Assembly (NCBI GenBank): GCA_015521295.1
Contig: WAOL01000010.1
Span: 1 to 42,160, forward strand
Source of the DNA: Desulfurococcales archaeon
Lineage (GTDB): Archaea > Thermoproteota > Thermoprotei_A > Sulfolobales > NBVN01
DNA length: 42,160 nucleotides
Direction of reading: 5' to 3'
Of the stretch, positions 6,824-15,300 are shown in pieces; position 1 is the stretch's first letter, and every line of letters starts with the position of its first letter. The notes under the pieces were generated by a model. The model worked only from the letters and a program-made list of their open reading frames with translations. It did no database searches and had not been told where the DNA came from. The position numbers and the translations under genes are program-made.

Positions 6824-9211
6824 ATGTCCGAGTTACCTGAGTATGTGAGGATAGTGGAGGAGATATTCGATAAGTATAAGGATAAGGAGTTCCTGTACGT
6901 AGGTAAGAGGATACAGCGCTGGGACGCTGTTGAGAAGATTAAGGGGAGGGTGTTATTCACGGCGGACTTCGCCAAGTACTACAGAAACGCTGTATTCGTC
7001 TACAGCGTCAGGACCAAGTATGCCCACGCTAAGATAAAGTCAATAGATATCAGTGAGGCTCAGAGGTATCCTGGAGTCCTACGCGTAATAACGGCTAAAG
7101 ACATACCTGGAGTCAATGATGTGGGTTATGTAATACCAGACCAGCCGCTACTCGTCAGTGATAAGGCAAGATACATAGGCGACATAGTAGCCCTTATAGT
7201 TGCGGAAGATCCTAACGTAGCTAAGGAAGCTGGTGAGCTGATCAAGGTAGACTACGAGAAACTACCCGTAATAACGGATCCACTCCAAGTGATTGACCTA
7301 AGGACTCTTAAGGAGAAAGAGCACCCACTAATTCACGAGGAGAGAGGTAGTGACGTAGTTGCACATTTCAAGATAAGGAAGGGAGACGTTAGAAAGGCAT
7401 TTGATGAAGCCGATGTGGTTGTTGAGGGAGAGTACAGCACGCCCTTCCAAGAACATGCATACATGGAGCCAGAAGCTGCCATAGCGTTACCCGAAGCTGA
7501 CGGAGGAGTGACTATAATAGCAACCACTCAATGCCCCTTCGACGTTAGGAAGGCCGTAGCTAAAGTTCTAGGGGTAACCCAAAACAAGGTTAGGGTAATA
7601 GTACCTGCAGTTGGAGGAGGCTTCGGTGGTAAGGAGGACGTAGCTAATGAGTTAGGTGCGAAGGCGGCCCTAGCAGCGCTAATGACTGGCAGGCCAGCGG
7701 TGGTGATTCATAGTAGGGAGGAGTCAATGATAGGTCACAGCAAGCGTCACCCAATGAAGGCATGGTATAGGCACGCGGCTAAGCGGGACGGGACGTTACT
7801 AGGAGTGGAGGCTAATATAGTATTTGATACGGGAGCGTATGCATCACTGGGTCCATTCGTGGCGTGGAGAGCAACGGTTCATGCGACCGGGCCCTACAGG
7901 GTCGAGGCAGCTAGGGTAGATACGCTCTCAGTATACACAAATAATGTCTACGCGGGTGCCTTCAGAGGTTTCGGGTGCCCGCAAGTGACATTTGCGATAG
8001 AGTCGCAGATGGATGCCCTAGCAGAGGAGTTGGGTATGGATCCCGTGGATCTGAGATTAAAGAACATACTCAGGGAAGGTGACAGGACAGTACATGGTCA
8101 GCTCCTCACAAGGGACCATGGTGTTGGGTTAGAGGAAGCTATACTGAAGGCAGTTGAGACCTCCAGATGGTATGAGAAAAGGAAACTATTCAGTAAGCAA
8201 GTAGGAACCCTGAGAAAGGGGATAGGTATTGCGTTACTGTGGCACGGTAACTCCATAGGTGTGGAAGGGGCAGACTACTCTTCAGCTACCCTGATAATAA
8301 ACAGAGACGGGTCAATAACGTTCAGAGTTGGCTTAATAGACATGGGTCAGGGATCGCAGTGGGGTATGGTTCTAATAGCATCGGAAATCTTGGGCGTGCC
8401 GCCTTCATACTTCAGGGTTGAGCAACCAGACACCGCGGCAACTCCTGACTCAGGCCCAACAGTAGCGTCAAGAAGCACTGTGATGGGCGGCGCAGCAGTA
8501 GTAAATGCAGCGTACAAACTTAGGCAGAGACTAAACAAGGTAGCTTCCACACTCCTCGGATGCGACCCAGACGACGTAGAAATAAAGGCACCCGATGTAT
8601 ACTGCAGGTCGAACCCGGAGAAGAAAGTGTCGTGGAGTGACGTGGTGGAGCAGAGCTTCTGGCTAGGAATACCGCTCCAGGAGTTCGGTTACTTCAGGGC
8701 TCCGCCAGCGGAGTGGGATGAGGAGACAGGTCAGGGAGCTCCATACATAACCTACACGTTTGGAGCAATAATCGCTGAAGTAACGGTTGACCTAGAGACT
8801 GGCGGCGTTAAGGTCGACAGAATGGTGACGGCATACGACATAGGGAAGGTGATAAACAGAGTTGGTGCCGAGCTCCACGCAGAAGGTGGTGCTATACAGG
8901 GCCTAGGCTATGCGTTAATGGAGGAGGTAGTACATAATAAGGACGCGTACGTAATGAACGCGAATCTGTCAACTTACTACATACCAACGATACACGACGT
9001 GCCTGACGAGATAATACCGATATTTGTCGAGGCAAAATATAGGAGAGGACCATTCGGAGCTAAGGGCCTAGGCGAACCATCCATAAATGGTATAGCACCA
9101 GCAATAGTGAACGCCGTCAGCCACGCAACCGGGTTAAGGTTCCACAGCATACCGCTAACGCCGGAGAAAATCTACATGGCCCTAAAGAAAGCAGGTAAAA
9201 CACTATTCTAA
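6824..9211 (+). CDS. Molybdenum hydroxylase, molybdopterin-binding (large) subunit, XDH/aldehyde-oxidase type
   Basis: The catalytic subunit binds Mo-molybdopterin dinucleotide and hydroxylates its substrate with water. Visible motifs are VGGGFGGKED (about residue 265), the active-site loop AFRGFGCPQ (about 380), MGQGSQWG (about 508) and AKGLGEPSING (about 747-757), whose Glu is the general base. True CO dehydrogenase has AYRCSFR with a copper-binding Cys in the loop; here it is AFRGFG, as in xanthine, aldehyde and nicotinate dehydrogenases, so a CO dehydrogenase label would mislead. Sulfolobus has a related glyceraldehyde oxidoreductase, one plausible match. I chose ATG 6824 because GGGGGTGA precedes it; a GTG at 6815 overlaps the small-subunit stop. 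Confidence 0.93.
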   Translation: MSELPEYVRIVEEIFDKYKDKEFLYVGKRIQRWDAVEKIKGRVLFTADFAKYYRNAVFVYSVRTKYAHAKIKSIDISEAQRYPGVLRVITAKDIPGVNDVGYVIPDQPLLVSDKARYIGDIVALIVAEDPNVAKEAGELIKVDYEKLPVITDPLQVIDLRTLKEKEHPLIHEERGSDVVAHFKIRKGDVRKAFDEADVVVEGEYSTPFQEHAYMEPEAAIALPEADGGVTIIATTQCPFDVRKAVAKVLGVTQNKVRVIVPAVGGGFGGKEDVANELGAKAALAALMTGRPAVVIHSREESMIGHSKRHPMKAWYRHAAKRDGTLLGVEANIVFDTGAYASLGPFVAWRATVHATGPYRVEAARVDTLSVYTNNVYAGAFRGFGCPQVTFAIESQMDALAEELGMDPVDLRLKNILREGDRTVHGQLLTRDHGVGLEEAILKAVETSRWYEKRKLFSKQVGTLRKGIGIALLWHGNSIGVEGADYSSATLIINRDGSITFRVGLIDMGQGSQWGMVLIASEILGVPPSYFRVEQPDTAATPDSGPTVASRSTVMGGAAVVNAAYKLRQRLNKVASTLLGCDPDDVEIKAPDVYCRSNPEKKVSWSDVVEQSFWLGIPLQEFGYFRAPPAEWDEETGQGAPYITYTFGAIIAEVTVDLETGGVKVDRMVTAYDIGKVINRVGAELHAEGGAIQGLGYALMEEVVHNKDAYVMNANLSTYYIPTIHDVPDEIIPIFVEAKYRRGPFGAKGLGEPSINGIAPAIVNAVSHATGLRFHSIPLTPEKIYMALKKAGKTLF

Positions 9212-9269
9212 GCACAACGTTTTTAACTTAAAACAATTGAAGAATAGTTAATGATGGATGTGAGAAGGA

Positions 9270-9533
9270 TTGAAAGTCATTATTCGAAGAAACGAAATAA
9301 CAATTGAGGAGATAGCCACACACATTACCGCTGAGCTACTGACCAAGCAGTTAAGCGAGTTACTAGAAACACGTGAGAGAAGGGTAGCGTTCTTCTATGA
9401 GGGCGGGCCGGGCCCGTTAAACAAGGGAATGATAATTAAGGTGAGGCTATCTAAGGAATTAGGGGACAGCGACTTAGTAGCAGTGAAGAAGTTTTTCGAG
9501 GTTCGTGGGATACCCGCTAGAGTGATGGTGTAG
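9270..9533 (+). CDS. Small protein of unknown function
   Basis: I do not recognise this 87-residue protein. It starts with TTG preceded by GAGAAGGA and has a TATA-like GTTTTTAACTTAAAA about 45 bases upstream. It looks soluble, alternating helical and strand-like segments, with a conserved-looking YEGGPGPLNKG in the middle. It lies between the hydroxylase operon and the CBS/upp pair and may belong to neither. Codon use and composition match its neighbours. The in-frame ATG at 9258 is followed at once by a stop, so TTG is the only good start. Confidence 0.6.
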   Translation: MKVIIRRNEITIEEIATHITAELLTKQLSELLETRERRVAFFYEGGPGPLNKGMIIKVRLSKELGDSDLVAVKKFFEVRGIPARVMV

Positions 9534-9628
9534 TAGTCATCACTCAAAATTAATCGCTGACTATGTATCAAGCCTACTTAAGGTAAGCAATATTTCTACC
9601 TAACTCTAACATTACGTGGTGACCTTAG

Positions 9629-10060
9629 ACGGCCGAGAAACCTGCCCGTAAGTTAGTTGTTAGGGTAAAGGACATTATGACTACGCCCGTAGTAACAGCA
9701 ACAAAGGAGTTTCCCATAGAGGATGTGGCTAAGTTAATGTTTGATAATAGAATAGGTAGTGTCGTAATAGTGAATGATGAGGGAAAGATCGAGGGGATAG
9801 TGACGGAGCGAGACATGATTTACGCCATAGCTAAGAACAAGGTAGGTAAGGGAATACCTGTCTACACAATCATGACGGAGAACCCCATAACAATAGACCC
9901 GGACAAGCCCCTTATAGATGCTGTCCGTAAAATGCGGGAGGCCAAAGTAAGGCACCTCCCCGTAGTGAGAGATGGTGTGCCGGTAGGGATGGTTTCATTA
10001 AGGGATATTATAGAGGTGATGGTATATTTAGCTTCTGGGGGAGAGCACCTGGGAAGGTGA
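9629..10060 (+). CDS. Two-CBS-domain protein (possible ACG start)
   Basis: A pair of CBS motifs forming one Bateman module: PVVTATKEFPIEDVAKLM to GIVTERDMIYA, then NPITIDPDKPLIDAVRKM to GMVSLRDIIEV. Such modules sense adenosine nucleotides or S-adenosylmethionine. The first in-frame ATG is at 9677, but the frame continues upstream through a VRVKDIM segment that normally opens the first CBS domain. Between the in-frame stop (9626-9628) and 9677 there is no ATG, GTG or TTG. A GGTGA site at 9618-9622 is 6 bases before an in-frame ACG at 9629. Either a non-standard start or a one-base error upstream would explain this; the ATG at 9677 (preceded by AAGGA) is the conservative start. upp follows after one base. 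Confidence 0.85.
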   Translation, partial: TAEKPARKLVVRVKDIMTTPVVTATKEFPIEDVAKLMFDNRIGSVVIVNDEGKIEGIVTERDMIYAIAKNKVGKGIPVYTIMTENPITIDPDKPLIDAVRKMREAKVRHLPVVRDGVPVGMVSLRDIIEVMVYLASGGEHLGR

Positions 10061-10061
10061 T

Positions 10062-10733
10062 ATGGGTTTGAAAGTCAAGGTCCTAGATCATCCCTATATT
10101 CAAGCAATACTCACCGTGCTGAGAAATAAGGACACGAAACAAATAGAATTCAGGAAATCGCTTGTTCGGATGGGTAGGGCGTTCGGGTTAGAGATGATAA
10201 AGGACTTTGAGACCGAAGAAGTTTACGTTGAGACCCCCTTAGGAGTTAAGGCGAAGGGACTGAAGATAAAGGGTGTTGATAAGGTAGTGATAGTAACGGT
10301 GCTTCGTGCTGCATGGCCCATGGTTGAGGGACTCATTAAGATATTCCCGCAAGCAAGGCAAGGGATAGTGTCTGCTAGAAGAGTTGAGGAGAAAGGCATG
10401 TCACCCAATGGTCGATTCGATGTTGAAATATCCTACGCGAGGATACCCAACATAAGTAGCGATGATATAGTAATACTAGTTGACCCGATGGTTGCCACAG
10501 GCTCAACAATGGAGACCATACTAAGGAAAGTCGTCGAGAAAGGAAGAGCGAAGAAGTACGCTATAGTATCAGTCATAACGACTCCCCACGCTATAGAAAG
10601 ACTATCTGAAGTATGTGATGAGTTAGGGATAGACGCGGTGATGTACACAGCATCAATAGATCCTAAATTAAATGATAAGGGTTACATAGTGCCAGGACTA
10701 GGTGACGCTGGTGATAGGGCCTTCGGCGGGTAA
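10062..10733 (+). CDS. upp: Uracil phosphoribosyltransferase
   Basis: Salvages uracil with PRPP to give UMP. The PRPP-binding loop is VILVDPMVATGSTM (about residues 137-150), and the C-terminal GYIVPGLGDAGDRAFGG is the uracil-binding signature of Upp. Length (223) is slightly above bacterial Upp, as usual in archaea. The ATG follows GGTGAT directly, and the gene sits one base after the CBS protein; co-transcription suggests nucleotide sensing by the CBS partner, which is an inference. Confidence 0.95.
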   Translation: MGLKVKVLDHPYIQAILTVLRNKDTKQIEFRKSLVRMGRAFGLEMIKDFETEEVYVETPLGVKAKGLKIKGVDKVVIVTVLRAAWPMVEGLIKIFPQARQGIVSARRVEEKGMSPNGRFDVEISYARIPNISSDDIVILVDPMVATGSTMETILRKVVEKGRAKKYAIVSVITTPHAIERLSEVCDELGIDAVMYTASIDPKLNDKGYIVPGLGDAGDRAFGG

Positions 10734-10782
10734 GGAAGTTAATAAAGCTTCCATTACAAGTTAAGGAAAACATGCAGTTAAA

Positions 10783-10795
10783 ATTTTTAAATAGG
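10783..10795 (+). promoter_or_regulatory. Probable TATA box of the KaiC-like gene
   Basis: ATTTTTAAATAG fits a crenarchaeal box A. It lies downstream of the ATG at 10772 and about 45 bases before the ATG at 10832, which supports the latter as the true start. Confidence 0.4.
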
Positions 10796-10831
10796 GTTAA
10801 CCTCAGTAAAACGAGTCCCCCTTACCGGGTG

Positions 10832-12268
10832 ATGAGTATTAGTGTGAGTAAAACGCTAAGATGGTGTGTGTCAGGTTTAGATGACGAGTTAGGGGAGATA
10901 CAGCCGGGAACTCTAATAGTGCTCTTGGGTCATCCTGGCGCGGGTAAGACAACGCTTGTCTCTAAGGTAGTATCCTGCAACATGGATAGGCTCGGCATTA
11001 AGGTGGTTTACTTCAGTACATCCGAAACTAAGGAGAAGTACTTCACGTACATGGAGAACCTAGGTTTGAGGCTCAAGGACTTCGAGAATAAGGGGTTACT
11101 GAAGTTTATTGAGTTACCGACATTCTCAGGAGAGATGGCGTGTGACGTGTTTGTCGACATACTTACCCGCACGGTTACGGAGGAGGATCCGGACTTAATA
11201 GTGATAGATAGTGTGACACCGATACTCTGGTACCTTAAGGACGACCCATCCCGTCGTTCCTTTCTGCACGCCGGAATATACAAGGTGGTCTCGGAGCTTC
11301 GTAAGACCATGATATTAATAGGTGACTTACCTTACGGTAAGGAACGCGTTGACTTGGGTGGTATAGAGTTCGTGGCTGACGTGGTGCTGGTGGCAAAGCT
11401 ACTTAGTGAGCGTGGGAAACCCACACGAAGGCTTGAGATAAGGAAGTTTAGGGGAAGGAGCGTGAGGGTGAGCGAGTTTCCATTTGCTATTGTTGAGGGG
11501 GCCGGGATAAAGGTAGTAAAGCCTCCGTATACATGGAGCCCCAAGCACAAGGTTCGATCTAAGCTAACGATACTTGATGGTGATCCCCTGAGCAGGGTGA
11601 TAGGTCCAATATTCAGGGGTGAGCAGATCCTAGTGACGTACCCCATAGGATCAGGTGTTCCGTTAAGATTTGCAACGATAATCGCGCGTAGAGCGGTAAG
11701 GAATAAGCTGAGGTTACTGATAGTGACGAGCTCATCTTCAGCAGAGCTCATCAGTACGTATGTATACTCAGCATTAAGAGCGCTTGGTGAGGACTGCTCT
11801 AAGGAGGACTTCAGTAAGTATGTGAAGATTCATGTTCAAGATCTATTCACAATGTCGGTTACGGAACTCATGGGTAGAACCTTAGTAGTGTCTGAGGAAT
11901 ATGACCCAGATATTGTATTAGTGCTGGACGTGACGGTTGAGAGGGACGTGCTGTGGCAGAATATGGAATTATTCAATCAAATGAATTATGCGTTTGTATC
12001 GATAGATAGGTCCAATGGGATAGTAACCTTTAGGTTGTTCGGGACCCGCGGAAACGATATTAGGGAGGCAGGACTCCTCGCGGAGATGAGTGATGTTGCC
12101 ATACAGGTAACACCGCAATCATGTTGTGAGTATTCTGTGAAAGTTATTAAGAATCCTTTCAGGAAACCAAGTCCCTCAGCGATCCAAAAGCTGGAGAGGG
12201 AGCTTAACTCAATAGCACCTCATGAGGAGGAGTTTATCCAGAACCTATCGTGGATGAAGGACTGTTAG
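10832..12268 (+). CDS. KaiC-like RecA-superfamily ATPase with degenerate second domain
   Basis: A KaiC/RadA-related ATPase of about 478 residues. The first domain has Walker A GHPGAGKTT (about residues 33-41) and Walker B DLIVIDSV. The second half aligns in layout with another KaiC domain, but its P-loop position reads YPIGSGVPLRF (about 269-279), lacking the Lys-Thr/Ser, so it probably cannot hydrolyse ATP. Start: the ATG at 10832 follows GGGTG directly and a TATA-like box lies upstream of it; an in-frame ATG at 10772 would add 20 unconserved-looking residues. Function is unknown; archaeal KaiC-like proteins are tied to signalling and motility. Its stop overlaps that of the convergent next gene. 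Confidence 0.82.
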   Translation: MSISVSKTLRWCVSGLDDELGEIQPGTLIVLLGHPGAGKTTLVSKVVSCNMDRLGIKVVYFSTSETKEKYFTYMENLGLRLKDFENKGLLKFIELPTFSGEMACDVFVDILTRTVTEEDPDLIVIDSVTPILWYLKDDPSRRSFLHAGIYKVVSELRKTMILIGDLPYGKERVDLGGIEFVADVVLVAKLLSERGKPTRRLEIRKFRGRSVRVSEFPFAIVEGAGIKVVKPPYTWSPKHKVRSKLTILDGDPLSRVIGPIFRGEQILVTYPIGSGVPLRFATIIARRAVRNKLRLLIVTSSSSAELISTYVYSALRALGEDCSKEDFSKYVKIHVQDLFTMSVTELMGRTLVVSEEYDPDIVLVLDVTVERDVLWQNMELFNQMNYAFVSIDRSNGIVTFRLFGTRGNDIREAGLLAEMSDVAIQVTPQSCCEYSVKVIKNPFRKPSPSAIQKLERELNSIAPHEEEFIQNLSWMKDC

Positions 12269-13254
12269 GTCACCGTACTGAGTACTCTGTAAAGTAACTC
12301 TTCATAAGAATCCTGCGGCAGTCCATCAACCATAACCCTAGACATACCCGTAACGCCGTCTACAGCCCCGTTGGATACCGCGGACTTCAAACACAGTATC
12401 TCATTACTGACCGTATGCGCGTAATTCAACTTACCAAGTAACTTAAGTAGAAGTAACTCCATGGCGTAGGCACCTACATTCGAAATCACTGACGTTACTA
12501 GGTAATCAACCACGGAACTCGCGGCTATACCGCCTCTGCAGGGACACCTGCAAGTGTTGCCATAAGGTACTACCCTCCTAATAGTATCCTCAATAACCCC
12601 CATACCGACTTCATTTCCTCCATCACCAACAGATATCGTGATGGTGCCGTAGGTTCTAGTGACATTTATAACCTCCTCGATGTGTGAGTGGTGTTGTGAG
12701 ATGTCGATCCCCTTCATAGAGTGATACACTCCTAAGTAGTTGTGTCCAGCCTTCTCCACAAACACTATTGCTGAAGGTGGTAGGTTATCGAATATTTCTG
12801 TAAGGTCGCCCCTAGTTAGGGGGTATGCTGTCCTCAGAGTAAGTATGGGGACCCAAGCATTACGTAGGCTACGCACGCTAAGAGGGCATCCTTCCGTAAG
12901 CACAGGTTTTAAACCAATTGCCCTTAAAGACTCCTCAGTTACGCGGATTAGGTCTGTCCGTTTGTCAATTATTAGGGCGGTAGTTACGCCAAGCCTCTTC
13001 AAAGCCCTAGCAAGGAATATTGCCCCAGTAACCCCGTCCGTTTCCTGCACGTATTTTGGGGGTGTGGCGAAACCGAATGAAATGAAGATCACATCAGCCT
13101 TATGATGCTGTATGATATCTGCGAGAGTCTCGCATACCAGCAGGAGTGGGTTAACACCGTACTTGCTGGTGGTGGCTTTGCAGAGGTCACCTATTACCCC
13201 ACGCTTGTTGACGTCCGCGCATATGATATCATGTAACTTGCTGGCTAGACTCAC
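12265..13254 (-). CDS. D-glutamate cyclase-like protein (DUF4392 family)
   Basis: A 329-residue protein resembling the DUF4392 / GLUCM-like C-terminal family, whose mitochondrial member converts D-glutamate to 5-oxo-D-proline. The strongest marker is SVGDGGNEVGMG (about residues 208-219), with ETDGVTGAIFLARAL and FVEKAGHNYLGVYHSM earlier, all in the family's usual order. The region around CRCPCRGG (about 235-242) is rich in cysteine. It starts with GTG and is monocistronic. Its stop codon (12265-12267) overlaps the stop of the KaiC-like gene on the other strand. The archaeal substrate is not known; the assignment is to the family. Confidence 0.75.
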   Translation of the reverse strand: MSLASKLHDIICADVNKRGVIGDLCKATTSKYGVNPLLLVCETLADIIQHHKADVIFISFGFATPPKYVQETDGVTGAIFLARALKRLGVTTALIIDKRTDLIRVTEESLRAIGLKPVLTEGCPLSVRSLRNAWVPILTLRTAYPLTRGDLTEIFDNLPPSAIVFVEKAGHNYLGVYHSMKGIDISQHHSHIEEVINVTRTYGTITISVGDGGNEVGMGVIEDTIRRVVPYGNTCRCPCRGGIAASSVVDYLVTSVISNVGAYAMELLLLKLLGKLNYAHTVSNEILCLKSAVSNGAVDGVTGMSRVMVDGLPQDSYEELLYRVLSTVT

Positions 13255-13380
13255 GTTGCTCAGACCGCATTCCCCCTGCTATGGTTCTCCTAAGGTAAAT
13301 ATTATCTTACGTTATGAGGTGTTCACACTGTATATTCTTCTGATGTTTTCTCATAATGTAGCATTTTATAATGGATTTTG

Positions 13381-13401
13381 AGTTAATTGTGAATGTTAAC
13401 T
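13381..13401. repeat. Inverted repeat upstream of the SRPBCC-like gene
   Basis: AGTTAA (13381-13386) and TTAACT (13396-13401) flank a 9-base spacer. It is followed 17 bases later by a TATA-like ATTTTTAAG (about 13419-13427), which is itself about 40 bases before the start codon. Its position upstream of the box fits a regulator site, but the arms are short and AT-rich. Confidence 0.25.
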
Positions 13402-13464
13402 GTTTGGATCGTATTCATATTTTTAAGCTGTTTGCTTCAAAATATACAGGGGCTGTGATGATTA

Positions 13465-14424
13465 ATGGTGATAGAGAGGTCATTCGAGGTAGTCACAGTA
13501 GTCCCCCCTGAAGATGTCCTTGAAATTTTATCCGACCTCGAACTCAGCATACCGATGTGGTCTATTTATGAGTCGATGGAGCTAATCAACGATAATGAAG
13601 CTTACGTTACACTCAGAATCTCCGGCTCCACTTACAGGTTGAGACTGAGGTTGAGAAGGGAGAGGAACCGAATAATAATTGAGGGGGCAGGTCCCATAGC
13701 ACTCACAATAGTGATAAATGTTGAGAGGCGTGGTGCGGGAACAATAATAAGCGGGAAAGTTGTAGTTAAGGCAGGGTTCTTTAAGGAACGAATACTTGCT
13801 CCAGGAATAGCTGCGTTCATAGACGATACTAAAAACAAGATAATGTTTCAACTACCAATGATTGCTGAGGTGTATAGGGAAAGAAAGAAGGTCATGGAGA
13901 AAACCCCAGTAGAGAAGGAGAAGCCAAGGGAGAAAGTTAAGGAGGTTAAGAAACCTGAGGTTAAGGCACCAGCACCGACTCAGCGTGAAGTCAAACCACA
14001 GCCTAAGGAGGTACGCAAGTACGAAGAAGCCCCCGAGAAAGTGAGGGAAAGGAAGGAGGCACCAGCACGAATCAATATCAGAGCGAATCCTGACAAGTTA
14101 GGCGACGAGTTAATACTAGGCATGATTCTGCTTAGGTCTGAACTAATTGACACTACGAAAGTCAGCCTAAGCGGTGAAGAGGTACTGAATCAGGTCAGCA
14201 GGAAGTATGGTGACCTCAAAGAAGACATACTGTACATGAACATTAGGTCCTCGGACAGGAAGATTAATATGAAATTCCTCATAGAGAAGGGGACGTTAAC
14301 GGGGGTCAGGGTGGATCTCCAAGATAGGGCACTAAACGGTAAGGAAGCACTGGAACATATAATGAGCTTGCCTAAGGTAGAGGGGAGAATGTACGTGTTC
14401 AAGGTTCCTCCAGGCACTGTGTAA
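13465..14424 (+). CDS. SRPBCC-like protein with K/E/P-rich linker and unknown C-terminal domain
   Basis: Three parts can be seen. Residues 1-135 have the rhythm of a START/SRPBCC (CoxG-like) ligand-binding fold, beginning RSFEVVTVVPPEDVLEIL and ending with a long helix. Residues about 145-205 form a highly charged linker of K, E, P and R with little secondary-structure hint. Residues about 205-319 form a second compact domain that I do not recognise, containing SLSGEEVLNQVSRKYGDL. No signal peptide or membrane segment is visible. It is a single gene with its own TATA-like box. Ligand and partners are unknown; the SRPBCC call is by pattern and moderate. Confidence 0.6.
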   Translation: MVIERSFEVVTVVPPEDVLEILSDLELSIPMWSIYESMELINDNEAYVTLRISGSTYRLRLRLRRERNRIIIEGAGPIALTIVINVERRGAGTIISGKVVVKAGFFKERILAPGIAAFIDDTKNKIMFQLPMIAEVYRERKKVMEKTPVEKEKPREKVKEVKKPEVKAPAPTQREVKPQPKEVRKYEEAPEKVRERKEAPARINIRANPDKLGDELILGMILLRSELIDTTKVSLSGEEVLNQVSRKYGDLKEDILYMNIRSSDRKINMKFLIEKGTLTGVRVDLQDRALNGKEALEHIMSLPKVEGRMYVFKVPPGTV

Positions 14425-14522
14425 GTGGGAATCACACACGATACTACAGGGAACGCTACGGCATCACTTAATTAGGATATTAAGGTAAGCCATCATCAAT
14501 AGTAGGACGTAAGGCGCATGAA

Positions 14523-15287
14523 ATGATACCGATACTAATAGTAATCGGTGCACTCGGAATAGGATTCATCTCAGCCATGGCTGGGATAGGTGGAGGAAGC
14601 CTACTAGTACCGTTCCTTGTTTTAGCTCTTGGTTATGACGTTAAAATCGCGATAGCGACCAGCCTTATGTGCATAGTTGTTACTTCATCCTCCGCCTCAA
14701 GCGAATACCTTAGACGTGGATTAGTGGATATGAACACGGCACTATTACTAGAACCCCTCACAGCGTTGGGGGCGATAACAGGTGCTTACGTAACACTGTC
14801 GCTACCGGCAAACGTCCTCAAGGTAGCCCTTGGTGCCCTATTCCTGTACATATCAACCGAGACAATATGGAAAGCGCTACGCGAACAAAGGAAACACGCA
14901 GAAGCTCCCGGAAACGTAACGACCCTCCGCAAAGCAATAAGCTCTACCCTCTCATTCATGGCGGGACTAACCTCTGGGGTCTTCGGGATAGGTGGGGGTG
15001 TGATTAAGGTACCCATAATGACGTACATAATGAAGCTCCCCATAAAAACGGCGGTAGCGACAAGCTCCTTCATGGTGGGCCTCACAGCAGCTAGCGGGGA
15101 AATAGTCTATCTAACGGAGGGCTTTACGGACCCCCTAACAGCGACGCTACTCTCGATGGGCATAATACCTGGCGCTATCCTCGGGGCAAAGTGCCTAAAG
15201 AAAACAAAGCCAAAATACGTGAAGATAGTGTTCGGCGCAGTACTACTATACGCATCCCTAAGACTACTCACATCGATAACTCCATAA
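14523..15287 (+). CDS. TSUP (TauE/SafE) family membrane transporter
   Basis: A membrane protein of 254 residues with about eight hydrophobic segments in two repeats. Each repeat opens with the family motif: GIGGGSLLVPFLVL near residue 20 and GIGGGVIKVPIMTY near 157. Charged loops at EQRKHAEAP separate the halves. TSUP proteins move sulfite, sulfonates or other small organic anions; the substrate cannot be told here. The DUF1634-like gene follows after 13 bases, an arrangement common for archaeal TSUP genes. Confidence 0.9.
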   Translation: MIPILIVIGALGIGFISAMAGIGGGSLLVPFLVLALGYDVKIAIATSLMCIVVTSSSASSEYLRRGLVDMNTALLLEPLTALGAITGAYVTLSLPANVLKVALGALFLYISTETIWKALREQRKHAEAPGNVTTLRKAISSTLSFMAGLTSGVFGIGGGVIKVPIMTYIMKLPIKTAVATSSFMVGLTAASGEIVYLTEGFTDPLTATLLSMGIIPGAILGAKCLKKTKPKYVKIVFGAVLLYASLRLLTSITP

Positions 15288-15300
15288 TGGGAGGAAAACT

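Noticed and set aside
6824-9211. Calling the large subunit a CO dehydrogenase
   Set aside because: The loop is AFRGFG, not AYRCSFR, so the copper-binding cysteine of CO dehydrogenase is absent.
10772-10831. Upstream ATG for the KaiC-like gene
   Set aside because: The extra 20 residues do not look like a KaiC N-terminus, and the segment contains a TATA-like box. The ATG at 10832 follows GGGTG directly.
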